A DNA stretch of 64,000 nt from JAJPHW01 sp963799065 (lineage in GTDB: Bacteria; Acidobacteriota; Terriglobia; Terriglobales; Acidobacteriaceae), in the NCBI GenBank assembly GCA_963799065.1, contig CAWCVJ010000001.1, forward strand, positions 1-64,000, given 5' to 3'. A model generated the notes under the pieces. The model worked only from the letters and a program-made list of their open reading frames with translations. It had not been told where the DNA came from and ran no database searches. Below are positions 1 to 7,228 of this stretch, in pieces (the first letter of the stretch is position 1; every line of letters begins with the position of its first letter). Both the position numbers and the translations under genes were made by a program.

Positions 1-2
1 AC

Positions 3-527
3 TACAGCGGCGGCGGCGACGGCTTCGACCGGCCAGATGTGGTAGGACCGGTTGTTTATAACAAGAGCAATCCGGCAAACTATTTACAACTCAGTTCGTT
101 TGCCATGCCCTGCACCGAGGCCGCTGGCATGTACAGCGGATTCGCTTCCGATTGCGTTCCTGGTACCCGCCATTATGGGAACCTCGGGCGGAATGCTTTA
201 GTCGGGCCCACCTACAAACAATGGGACCTGGCGATCTATAAGAACACGCCGATTACCGAACGCGTGTCGGTGCAGCTGCGCGCCGATTTCTTCAACATCC
301 TGAACCATCCCAATTTCGCCAACCCGGTTCTTCCGGCGTTCATCGCCGATCCAGCTGCCAACGTCAACCCAGCATGCACTTGTGGATTCGTCCAAGGACC
401 AAATAACCGCGAAGTAGGTAATGGTGCGTACCAGATCACAGCCACCGGCGACGTAGGCGTCGGGAATCCATTCTTAGGCGGGGGTGCCCCGCGCGGTATT
501 CAGTTGGCGGCGAAATTTAGTTTCTAA
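3..527 (+). CDS. C-terminal end of an Oar/TonB-dependent receptor-like outer-membrane protein (partial)
   Basis: Only the last 174 residues are present; the frame is open from base 3 and the start lies left of the window. The tail has the look of the C-terminus of the large Oar-like TonB-dependent receptors that are abundant in Acidobacteriota: a GRNALVGP segment, a charged strand (TERVSVQLRADF), the FNILNHPNF motif and a last strand ending in phenylalanine (GIQLAAKFSF), as needed for insertion of an outer-membrane beta-barrel. The substrate cannot be inferred, since the plug and N-terminal carboxypeptidase-like domain are not in view. A hairpin terminator follows at once. The family call is from motif memory, not from a search. 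Confidence 0.8.
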   Translation, partial: YSGGGDGFDRPDVVGPVVYNKSNPANYLQLSSFAMPCTEAAGMYSGFASDCVPGTRHYGNLGRNALVGPTYKQWDLAIYKNTPITERVSVQLRADFFNILNHPNFANPVLPAFIADPAANVNPACTCGFVQGPNNREVGNGAYQITATGDVGVGNPFLGGGAPRGIQLAAKFSF

Positions 528-546
528 CTTGCCTTCTTTGGATCAA

Positions 547-568
547 AGCCCCTCGTCATCGAGGGGCT
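547..568. terminator. Hairpin between convergent genes
   Basis: A perfect 9-bp stem (AGCCCCTCG / CGAGGGGCT) with a TCAT loop lies 20 bases after the receptor stop and 4 bases before the end of the convergent minus-strand gene. The T-rich flanks are short on both sides, so it is a plausible but imperfect bidirectional terminator. Confidence 0.6.
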
Positions 569-571
569 ATC

Positions 572-1483
572 CTATTTGTCCGGTACGGTCGGTGTAGGCA
601 ACGGCTGCTCGGTCACCTCCGCCCCTGGAATGATCTTGTAATCTGTGCGGAACTTCTTGTAGTCGCGAAAGGTGAAGTCGAGATTAGCGGACAATTCTTT
701 GAATAGCGCAATGCGAGCGTCGAATTTCACGACAGCGTGCTTCGGCAGCCAGACCTCGTCGTTGACGCGGGTCTGTTCGAAGTGCAGGTGCGATCCCTTG
801 TGCAGGCGCAACAGAAATAGTCCGAAAGAAACGGTTTCGATGCATTCGGCGTCGATCTGCGCCCATTGCAGTTCCTCTTTGTCGATCCAGGCGCGAAAGC
901 GGAATTTCGGCAGCATGTTCGCGTCTTTCACGTGCGGCTGAAATCCGGGACGCGGCTCGGCGTCGATCACGTAAGCGTTGCGACCATTAAGCGGCTCGAT
1001 ACCGCGCAGCGTGAAGTTGTAAGCGTCAGCGACTTCTTTTTCAAACTCGCGGCCCTGCTCGACTTCTTTGTCCTGCTTCTCTTTGCGTTTGCGGCGGTCG
1101 TCGTCGGATTCGTTCTTCGCCTTATCGACGATCTTTTGAATCTTCTCTTCTTCTTTCGCCGCCTCTTTGTCGCTTAGCGGCTTGCCGTCCTTAGCAACGA
1201 GTCTCTGCACCTGTTCGCCATCGATTTCAAGGACTTCGTAGGTCTTAGACTCGGTTGATTTGATGTTGCCCTGCTTGTCCAATTTCTGTTCGACGCCGAT
1301 TTGGACGTAAGTGTAGTTCTTGAGTTTCTTGTCGTTTTCGATATCTTTGTCGGCGACGGTGCGGATGAGCTGCTGGATTTGCGGCTGCGTGAGGGTACCC
1401 GGCGTGGACGGCAAATCCCGCGCGAGCAGAAAGCTTGAGGCAACGAATAAACTTACAGCCAACGCGAATCGCATAGCTTCCAT
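572..1483 (-). CDS. Secreted or periplasmic protein of unknown function, possibly LolA/lipoprotein-sorting-like fold
   Basis: The 303-residue product starts with a Sec-type signal peptide (residues 1-21, hydrophobic core followed by LLARDLP). Residues 104-150 form a very charged Lys/Glu/Asp stretch, probably a helix or coiled coil. The second half alternates polar and hydrophobic residues in beta-strand style (FRFRAWIDKEELQWAQID, LDFTFRDYKKF), which resembles the half-barrel seen in LolA/LolB-like and outer-membrane lipoprotein-sorting proteins. That fold assignment is inference only. A second ATG nine bases downstream (1474) would also keep the signal peptide. The gene faces the receptor and stands alone on its strand up to the neighbour at 1534, 50 bases upstream, with which it could be co-transcribed. 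Confidence 0.7.
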   Translation of the reverse strand: MEAMRFALAVSLFVASSFLLARDLPSTPGTLTQPQIQQLIRTVADKDIENDKKLKNYTYVQIGVEQKLDKQGNIKSTESKTYEVLEIDGEQVQRLVAKDGKPLSDKEAAKEEEKIQKIVDKAKNESDDDRRKRKEKQDKEVEQGREFEKEVADAYNFTLRGIEPLNGRNAYVIDAEPRPGFQPHVKDANMLPKFRFRAWIDKEELQWAQIDAECIETVSFGLFLLRLHKGSHLHFEQTRVNDEVWLPKHAVVKFDARIALFKELSANLDFTFRDYKKFRTDYKIIPGAEVTEQPLPTPTVPDK

Positions 1484-1533
1484 TACGCGATTAGAACACG
1501 CAAGGTTTCACGAAGTTGCAATCTGTTGATGGC

Positions 1534-2136
1534 CTAAACCTTCTCTGCTCTATCCAAACAGCCGGCGCGGAAGGAACGGTCGTCGAGGCGATGCAGGGAC
1601 TTCGCGACCACTGCCGGAAACAGCCGGTAATGACGCACCGTGAAAAGATATTCCGCAATGAACCATAGGGGATCGCCGGTGGTCATCCAGTTGCGGCGGT
1701 CGAAGCGAGTCAGATTCACCGGAGTGGAAAAAGTCCGCAGCGAGCGCTCGCGGCGCAGATTGAAATAGACGTCGAAGTAGCTGAGCGCGAGTTCTCGCAA
1801 CGACCGATACACCGGCTCGCGATAGCGGCAGCCGGTATAGTTCGACTTCGCGATCGCGCCCCACAGTCCACGCTCTTTATAGATGGCGATCACATGGTCC
1901 GTGTCGTGTTCGGCCTCAAGGTCGAGAATCAGCGGAGGATACCCGTTCACCCGCAACGCCGCCGCCGCCAGCATCGCGCCTTCGAAGCAGTGCGAAGTGT
2001 TCTCTCGCAGCACAATGCGCGGCGACCACGAAGTGTCGGCCAGGTGATACGGCATGTCATCCAAATAGCGCTGGATGCCGTAGGGATTCTTGAGGCTGCG
2101 CAGCTTGCGCAGTTCCGCGGGAGTGAAGGCGTTCAT
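1534..2136 (-). CDS. Transglutaminase-like cysteine protein
   Basis: The 200-residue product (from the ATG at 2136; an in-frame TTG lies at 2148) has the order of a transglutaminase/papain-like active site: Cys50 in SHCFEGA at the start of a helix followed by small residues, His81 in TDHVIAIY on a beta-strand, and a polar residue (Asn99 in AKSNYTG) downstream. This Cys-His-Asp/Asn pattern is typical of bacterial transglutaminase-superfamily proteins, which include peptidases and amidases. There is no signal peptide, so it is likely cytoplasmic. No partner gene suggests a substrate. It is transcribed divergently from the formate-tetrahydrofolate ligase gene and in the same direction as the secreted protein gene that follows. 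Confidence 0.65.
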   Translation of the reverse strand: MNAFTPAELRKLRSLKNPYGIQRYLDDMPYHLADTSWSPRIVLRENTSHCFEGAMLAAAALRVNGYPPLILDLEAEHDTDHVIAIYKERGLWGAIAKSNYTGCRYREPVYRSLRELALSYFDVYFNLRRERSLRTFSTPVNLTRFDRRNWMTTGDPLWFIAEYLFTVRHYRLFPAVVAKSLHRLDDRSFRAGCLDRAEKV

Positions 2137-2209
2137 CGGTGTGAGCAAAGTAAATGTAGAATAAGCGCTCGGCTAGAGAAATACGCGCATTCATAGTTGC
2201 GAGGACTCT

Positions 2210-3829
2210 TTGAAACAACTTCTTCCCATTGAACAAGTCGCGGCGAAGCTCCATCTTCCTGAAAATCTTTATGAGAAGCGTGGCCCTTACAGCGCGAAAC
2301 TTAGCCTCGATGTACTGGAGTGGCCGAAAGAAAGGCTCGGCAAGTTGATCCTAGTGACGGCCACGACGCCGACGAAATCAGGCGAGGGTAAGACGGTCAC
2401 TTCGATCGGTCTGGTGCAGGGGCTCGAAAGAATTGGCAAGCGCGCCATCATTACTTCGCGCGAGCCGTCGCTCGGGCCCGTGTTCGGCATGAAGGGCGGA
2501 GCGGCCGGCGGCGGACGCTCGAAGATCGAGCCCGCCGACAAAATCAATCTCCATTTCAACGGAGACTTTCATGCCATCACGTCGGCGCACAACCTGCTCT
2601 CCGCGCTGATCGACTCGCATCTGTTCCACGGCAACGAACTTAATCTTGATCCCGCTGCTCTGACCTGGCCTCGCGCGCTCGACATGAACGATCGCGCGCT
2701 GCGAAACATTGTTGTCAGCGAGACCGCTCCAGAGAAAGCTCGTGACGGCAGCAATCGAACGACTGGATTTGTGATCACCGCCGCGTCCGAGATCATGGCC
2801 GTCCTTTCACTGGCCGCAGATCGCGAAGACCTGCGCCAGCGCCTCAGCCGAATTATCGTGGGATCGAATCGCAGTGGTGAACCAGTCCGTGCCGCCGATC
2901 TGGGCGCTGTCGGTCCCATGATGGCTCTGCTGAGCGAGGCACTGCTGCCGAATTTGGCGCAGACTACCGATGGCACGCCCGCGCTCGTCCATTGCGGGCC
3001 ATTCGCCAACATTGCGCACGGCACCAGCTCGGTCATCTCGCAGAAGATGGGACTGCGGCTTGCGGATTATGTGGTCAACGAATGCGGCTTCGGCTCCGAC
3101 CTGGGCTTCGAAAAGTATATGGATCTGGTGATGCCTTCGTCGGGCATCAAGCCGTCCCTGGCCGTGCTGGTGACCACGGTGCAGAGTGTGCGCAATCAGG
3201 GCGAGGGAGACCTTGAACGAGGATTTGCCAATCTCGAAAAGCATATCGGGATTGTGCGCGGCTTCGGTTTGCCGGCGGTCGTAGCGCTCAATCGCTTTCC
3301 CAATGACACAGACCTAGAGCTTGGCATTCTGCAACAGTTCTGTAAGTCGCGTGGCGCGGAGTTCGCGTTATCGGAGGCCTTCGCCAAGGGTGGAGAAGGT
3401 GCGACCGCGCTAGCTCAAAAAGTCGTGGAAGTGCTCGATGCGAATTCCGAAGTGCATCCTGCGCCGCTTTATGACGCGCACAGTTCCGTCGCTGAAAAGA
3501 TCGCAACCGTGTCTAAGTCGGTCTACGGGGCGAGTGGCGTCGAAATCGGGGAGCGCGCCCAACAGAAGCTCGCGCTCTATGAGCACTGGGGATTCGGCCA
3601 TCTGCCCATCTGCGTGGCCAAGACGCAGTATTCGCTCTCCGACGATCCCAAGAAAATGGGGGCTCCGACGGGATGGAATCTTCAGGTGACCGACATATCT
3701 CTGTCCGCGGGCGCAGGATTTCTGGTCGTCATCTGCGGCGCCATGATGCTCATGCCCGGCCTGCCTAAAAGCTCGCGCGCGCTCAAGATCGACGTGGATG
3801 CGGAGGGGGAAATTATTGGGATGATGTAG
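2210..3829 (+). CDS. fhs: Formate-tetrahydrofolate ligase
   Basis: This cytoplasmic enzyme makes 10-formyl-tetrahydrofolate from formate, ATP and tetrahydrofolate, feeding C1 units to purines and formyl-Met-tRNA or running in reverse. The 539-residue length is close to the usual 555. The family signature is clear: the ATP-binding loop TPTKSGEGKT at residues 53-62, EPSLGPVFGMKGGAAGGG shortly after, HFNGDFHAI, and the FGSDLGFEKYMD and CVAKTQYSLSDDP motifs. Translation starts at a TTG at 2210, preceded by GAGGA five bases upstream, and no upstream ATG keeps the frame. The gene is monocistronic as far as can be seen; no other acetyl-CoA-pathway gene is nearby, so a general C1 role is more likely than acetogenesis. 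Confidence 0.96.
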   Translation: MKQLLPIEQVAAKLHLPENLYEKRGPYSAKLSLDVLEWPKERLGKLILVTATTPTKSGEGKTVTSIGLVQGLERIGKRAIITSREPSLGPVFGMKGGAAGGGRSKIEPADKINLHFNGDFHAITSAHNLLSALIDSHLFHGNELNLDPAALTWPRALDMNDRALRNIVVSETAPEKARDGSNRTTGFVITAASEIMAVLSLAADREDLRQRLSRIIVGSNRSGEPVRAADLGAVGPMMALLSEALLPNLAQTTDGTPALVHCGPFANIAHGTSSVISQKMGLRLADYVVNECGFGSDLGFEKYMDLVMPSSGIKPSLAVLVTTVQSVRNQGEGDLERGFANLEKHIGIVRGFGLPAVVALNRFPNDTDLELGILQQFCKSRGAEFALSEAFAKGGEGATALAQKVVEVLDANSEVHPAPLYDAHSSVAEKIATVSKSVYGASGVEIGERAQQKLALYEHWGFGHLPICVAKTQYSLSDDPKKMGAPTGWNLQVTDISLSAGAGFLVVICGAMMLMPGLPKSSRALKIDVDAEGEIIGMM

Positions 3830-3843
3830 AGCAAAAACTCCGG

Positions 3844-3873
3844 TTGACGACGTCCCGCCCGCAGGCGTATAAA
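3844..3873 (+). promoter_or_regulatory. Sigma-70-type promoter for the GH9 gene
   Basis: TTGACG (3844-3849) and TATAAA (3868-3873) are separated by 18 bases. Transcription would start near 3880 and give a leader of about 70 bases before the cellulase ATG at 3952. Confidence 0.6.
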
Positions 3874-3886
3874 GCTTGCGTACGCG

Positions 3887-3924
3887 AAAAAGCCAGTATT
3901 CATTCGTTTTAATAGCGGCTTTTT
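3887..3924 (+). terminator. Inverted repeat AAAAAGCC/GGCTTTTT in the GH9 leader
   Basis: Eight-base arms enclose a 22-base, AT-rich loop and the right arm ends in five T. It could end the upstream fhs transcript, but it lies inside the predicted cellulase leader, so it might also work as an attenuator. Which is true cannot be told from sequence. Confidence 0.4.
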
Positions 3925-3951
3925 GCGCAACTTCGACCGTCGGAGTGCCTC

Positions 3952-6084
3952 ATGACTCGTCCTCGAACCTTCCAAGCAATCGCAGCATTTCTGTTGCTCG
4001 CCTGTGTGTCGGCTCTCGCCGCTAATTCCGCCTTTGTGCGCGTCAACCAGGTCGGATACGAAACTGGCAACACGCCGTTTCAGGCCTATCTGATGTCCAC
4101 GGCGTCGGAATCGGGAGCGACCTTTACCGTCATCAACTCAGAAGGACAGACCGTCGATTTCGGCACAGTCGGCGCGCTGCTTGGCACCTGGAGCAACAGC
4201 AAGAGTCTGTCGTATGACGTGTATGGCATCGGCTTCACCGCTCCCGGCAGCGACACTTACACAATCTCAGTTACCGGCCCGGTCGATGCAACCTCACCCA
4301 AATTCGCGGTGGACACGTCCGCCGTGCTCTATCCCGGATTGCTGCTGAATACGCTGTGGTTTTACGAGACTGACCGCGACGGCCCCGACTACATCCCAAA
4401 CGCCATGCGCAGTGCGCCTGGACATCTCAACGACGAGAACACCACCGCCTACGACACGCCGCCGCTCACCAGCGGCGACCTGATCAATACGACTGGAACT
4501 CCGCTTACCGCGACTGGCGCGACGATCAACGGAGCGGGCGGTTGGTGGGACGCTGGCGACTACATGAAATATGTAGACACCATCAGCTACACCACCGCGC
4601 TCATGGAAATCGGCGTACGCGATTTCCCCAGTCAGATGGGGCCGAACGCTCCCGCGAATCCGCCCGCCCCGCCCGCTTCCATTTCTTATGCGGGCACGGC
4701 GTCGGGTGCGCCGACCTCGTCCGACTTCTCCGCTGAGGCCGACTTCGGCTTCAACTGGCTGATGCAAATGTGGGACGACACCAACAAGATTCTTTACTAC
4801 CAGGAAGACACCAGCCAGGATTGGAAGCACTTTCCGAACCTCGAAAGCGAGTACGACATCTGGACGCTGCCTCAGGCCGCCGACGATTACATGGGCTGCA
4901 CCACCGACTATTTTTATATTTGCTATCGGCCCGGATTCGCTGCTGGGGCCGCCGGCGCGACAATCAGTCCGAATCTTGCGGGGCGCATGGCGGCTTCGTT
5001 CGCTGAATATTATCAGCTCTATCGCCTCACCAATCCGACGGCGGCGAATCAGGCTCTGCTCTATGCCGAGGATATTTTCGCGCGCGCCGACACTTCGCTC
5101 GCCGATCCGGCGAAGTCGGTCAATGACGGCAGTTGCAAATCCGGTTGCCTGCTCACGATTATTCCGTTCGACGGCTATCCCGAGACCGTGTGGGATGATG
5201 ACATGGAACTGGGCGCGACCGAGCTTTACATCGCTCTGCAAGAAGGCGGCGCGAGTTTGCCCAAGGGATTGCCGGTGACCAATCCCATAACGTATCTCAC
5301 CGACGCCGCTCAATATGCCGAGAACTACATCACGAAAATTTACGACACCGGTGCCGAAGACACGCTCAATTTATACGACGTCAGCGGGCTGGCCCACTTC
5401 GAGTTGTATCGCGCGCTGCAAGTCGCTGGAAATCCCGGCGGATTAGCTGTGAACGAATCCACGCTGCTCACCGCGCTCGAGAATCAGCTTGCGGTCGCTA
5501 CGACGCAATCGCAAAAAGACGTTTGGGGCTTCGGCGTTCCCTGGCAGAATGGTGATACCACCTCACACGGCGCTGGCCTCGCGGTAATGGCCAGCGAGCT
5601 TTATTATCTGACCGGAACGGCCAGCTACAACACTTATTCGCAGAAGTGGCTGGGCAACATTTTGGGCGCGAACTCCTGGGGATCGTCGTTCATCGTGGGC
5701 GACGGCAGCACCTTCCCCAACTGCATTCAGCATCAGGTGGCGAACCTCGCCGGAGCGTTGAATGGAACCTCAGGAGGCACGCCCATCCTGTGGGGCGCGG
5801 CTGCTGAGGGGCCAGCCAGCTCGGCGGTCACCGGAACCCTGCCTGGCATGAAGTTGTGTCCAGCCAACGGAAAAGACACGTTCGCGATATTCAATGGAAA
5901 CGACGGCGCGTACAACAAATCGAACGTGGCCGTCTATCGGGACAACGTTCAGTCCTACACCACGACCGAACCGGGCATCGATCTGACCACGACATCGTTT
6001 CTAATGTGGTCATGGCGCATGGCGGGAGCGCCAAGGCAGTTGCCGCGAATGACGGCGGCGACTGCTCCGGGGGACGGCCGTTAG
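3952..6084 (+). CDS. Secreted glycoside hydrolase family 9 (endoglucanase-like)
   Basis: The 710-residue protein has a signal peptide (1-24, ending SALAANS), an N-terminal immunoglobulin-like CelD_N domain (FVRVNQVGYETGN onward, roughly 27-120) and a GH9 catalytic (alpha/alpha)6 barrel. The nucleophile motif DAGD is at residues 200-203 in GGWWDAGDYMKY, and the C-terminal catalytic acid is probably Glu673 in TTEPGIDL, where GH9 enzymes usually read NEVAIDYN. GH9 enzymes invert beta-1,4-glucan bonds in cellulose or related glucans, so export fits a polymer-degrading soil bacterium. A GGAG ribosome site lies seven bases before the ATG, and a TTGACG/TATAAA promoter sits upstream. No carbohydrate-binding module is evident. 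Confidence 0.92.
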   Translation: MTRPRTFQAIAAFLLLACVSALAANSAFVRVNQVGYETGNTPFQAYLMSTASESGATFTVINSEGQTVDFGTVGALLGTWSNSKSLSYDVYGIGFTAPGSDTYTISVTGPVDATSPKFAVDTSAVLYPGLLLNTLWFYETDRDGPDYIPNAMRSAPGHLNDENTTAYDTPPLTSGDLINTTGTPLTATGATINGAGGWWDAGDYMKYVDTISYTTALMEIGVRDFPSQMGPNAPANPPAPPASISYAGTASGAPTSSDFSAEADFGFNWLMQMWDDTNKILYYQEDTSQDWKHFPNLESEYDIWTLPQAADDYMGCTTDYFYICYRPGFAAGAAGATISPNLAGRMAASFAEYYQLYRLTNPTAANQALLYAEDIFARADTSLADPAKSVNDGSCKSGCLLTIIPFDGYPETVWDDDMELGATELYIALQEGGASLPKGLPVTNPITYLTDAAQYAENYITKIYDTGAEDTLNLYDVSGLAHFELYRALQVAGNPGGLAVNESTLLTALENQLAVATTQSQKDVWGFGVPWQNGDTTSHGAGLAVMASELYYLTGTASYNTYSQKWLGNILGANSWGSSFIVGDGSTFPNCIQHQVANLAGALNGTSGGTPILWGAAAEGPASSAVTGTLPGMKLCPANGKDTFAIFNGNDGAYNKSNVAVYRDNVQSYTTTEPGIDLTTTSFLMWSWRMAGAPRQLPRMTAATAPGDGR

Positions 6085-6200
6085 CCTCTGTGAACGTCCG
6101 TGATCCCTCCGTGATCTCTGTGTTTAAGATTTTCGGTCAGTCCCAATCCATAAACCCTGAAACACAGAGGGACAGAGGCCATCACGGAGGTTCACAGAGG
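6085..6200. repeat. Imperfect inverted repeat of the CCTCTGTGAA type, copy 1
   Basis: The arm at 6085-6126 (CCTCTGTGAACGTCCGTGAT and on) is matched by the reverse complement of 6160-6200 with a few mismatches, around a 33-base centre. It fills most of the gap between the GH9 gene and the gph gene. A relative is at 22691-22770, sharing CCTCTGTGAA and TCTGTGTTNAAGATTTT. Confidence 0.75.
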
Positions 6201-6231
6201 AACCTAGGTTGTGAGTCCTTGGACCGCTTTT

Positions 6232-6912
6232 TTACTCGAACAACTCCACCAGTTCCCCGGGCGCATCCACCAGCACATCGGGCGGGGCTGTGGCTAGGGT
6301 GTGGGGGGCGAAGCCGTAGGTTACGCCGCAGGTCCAGAGGTTGGCGTTGCGTCCGGTGAGGATGTCGATGCCGGAGTCGCCGACAATCAACGCCTCCTCG
6401 CAACGGCTGCCGGTTTCTTCAAGCAGCGCTAGCGCTCCCTGCGGATCGGGCTTCTTGGTGGGAAAACTGTTGCCTCCATACACCTGCGCGAAGAATGGCT
6501 TTAGTCCGAGCTCTTCGCAAATCGCCCGCGACGGAGCCACTGGCTTATTCGACAGCACAGCCAGCGTGCGCTTCGGCGCGAGCGCGGTGATAGCGACCAG
6601 AGCGGCGTGGATTCCGTCGTAGACAGTCGTATGGTCCAGCTTGTGCTGGCGGTAATAGGCAAGAAAAAACTCGATCGCCTCGCGCAGCAAGGCCTCGCTG
6701 GGATCGCCCAGCGCGCGCCGCACAAGCATGGGCGCTCCGTCGCCAACATAGGACGCGATGAGATCGCCCGGCAATTCAGGCCGCGAAAGATGCCGCAACG
6801 TGGCGTTCACGGATTGGATCAGGTCGAGGCGCGAGTCTATCAGCGTGCCATCGAGATCGAAAATGACCAGCTTAATCTGCGCAGGGTCGAAGCGGCGGTG
6901 AAATTTGATCAC
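6232..6912 (-). CDS. gph: HAD-family phosphatase, phosphoglycolate phosphatase-like
   Basis: This 226-residue cytoplasmic enzyme shows all HAD motifs: DLDGTLIDS at 19-27 (nucleophile Asp19, acid Asp21), Ser121 in VLSNKP, Lys153/154 in FPTKKPDP, and GDSGIDI at 178-184. The alpha-helical cap between motifs I and II is of the C1 type found in phosphoglycolate and related phosphatases. HAD substrate range is hard to predict, so 2-phosphoglycolate is only the most likely substrate. The start is a GTG at 6912. TAAACT ends five bases before it, which would give an almost leaderless transcript. It is flanked on both sides by repeat-filled spacers and has no operon partner. Confidence 0.85.
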   Translation of the reverse strand: MIKFHRRFDPAQIKLVIFDLDGTLIDSRLDLIQSVNATLRHLSRPELPGDLIASYVGDGAPMLVRRALGDPSEALLREAIEFFLAYYRQHKLDHTTVYDGIHAALVAITALAPKRTLAVLSNKPVAPSRAICEELGLKPFFAQVYGGNSFPTKKPDPQGALALLEETGSRCEEALIVGDSGIDILTGRNANLWTCGVTYGFAPHTLATAPPDVLVDAPGELVELFE

Positions 6913-6958
6913 TGGTTAGTTTAAATGCTTGCGTCGAAGGAAACTGGTGCGGCACGCG

Positions 6959-7069
6959 AGATCCCTCGCCCCGCTGAAGTACGCCGGGTCTTCGGGATGA
7001 CCGGCGATAATTAAGTAACACTCAGTCATCCCGAAGTCCCCGCGTTCTCTCCAGCGGGGCGAGGGATCT
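6959..7069. repeat. Long inverted repeat AGATCCCTCGCCCCGCTG...
   Basis: Arms at 6959-7000 and 7026-7069 are near-perfect reverse complements: AGATCCCTCGCCCCGCTG and CTTCGGGATGA pair, with a variable middle. A 25-base AT-rich centre separates them. It lies between the start of gph and the E1 gene and encodes nothing visible. Confidence 0.8.
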
Positions 7070-7113
7070 GGCGGGTAGCATCGGCGCTCCCGCCAGACAT
7101 TACTGGTACGACT

Positions 7114-7140
7114 CGCGGGTGGAGAGCGCCCGCGCCACAC
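7114..7140 (-). repeat. GTGTGG-hairpin repeat, copy 1
   Basis: On the minus strand GTGTGG is followed by CGCGGG, a short loop and CCCGCG. It belongs to a four-copy family in this window (others near 18767, 19450 and 40615). Confidence 0.6.
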
Positions 7141-7228
7141 TTTACGCACATAAAATTCGCTCTGTCCTCTGGCGCTTTGGGGATTTACAATCTTCTAGTG
7201 CTTCTAACTTCCGTCCCGCGGGGTATGC

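Noticed and set aside
4294..5313. 339-codon open frame antisense to the GH9 gene
   Set aside because: The GH9 catalytic motifs fix the coding strand; the antisense product is Arg/Gly/Val-rich and without a known fold.
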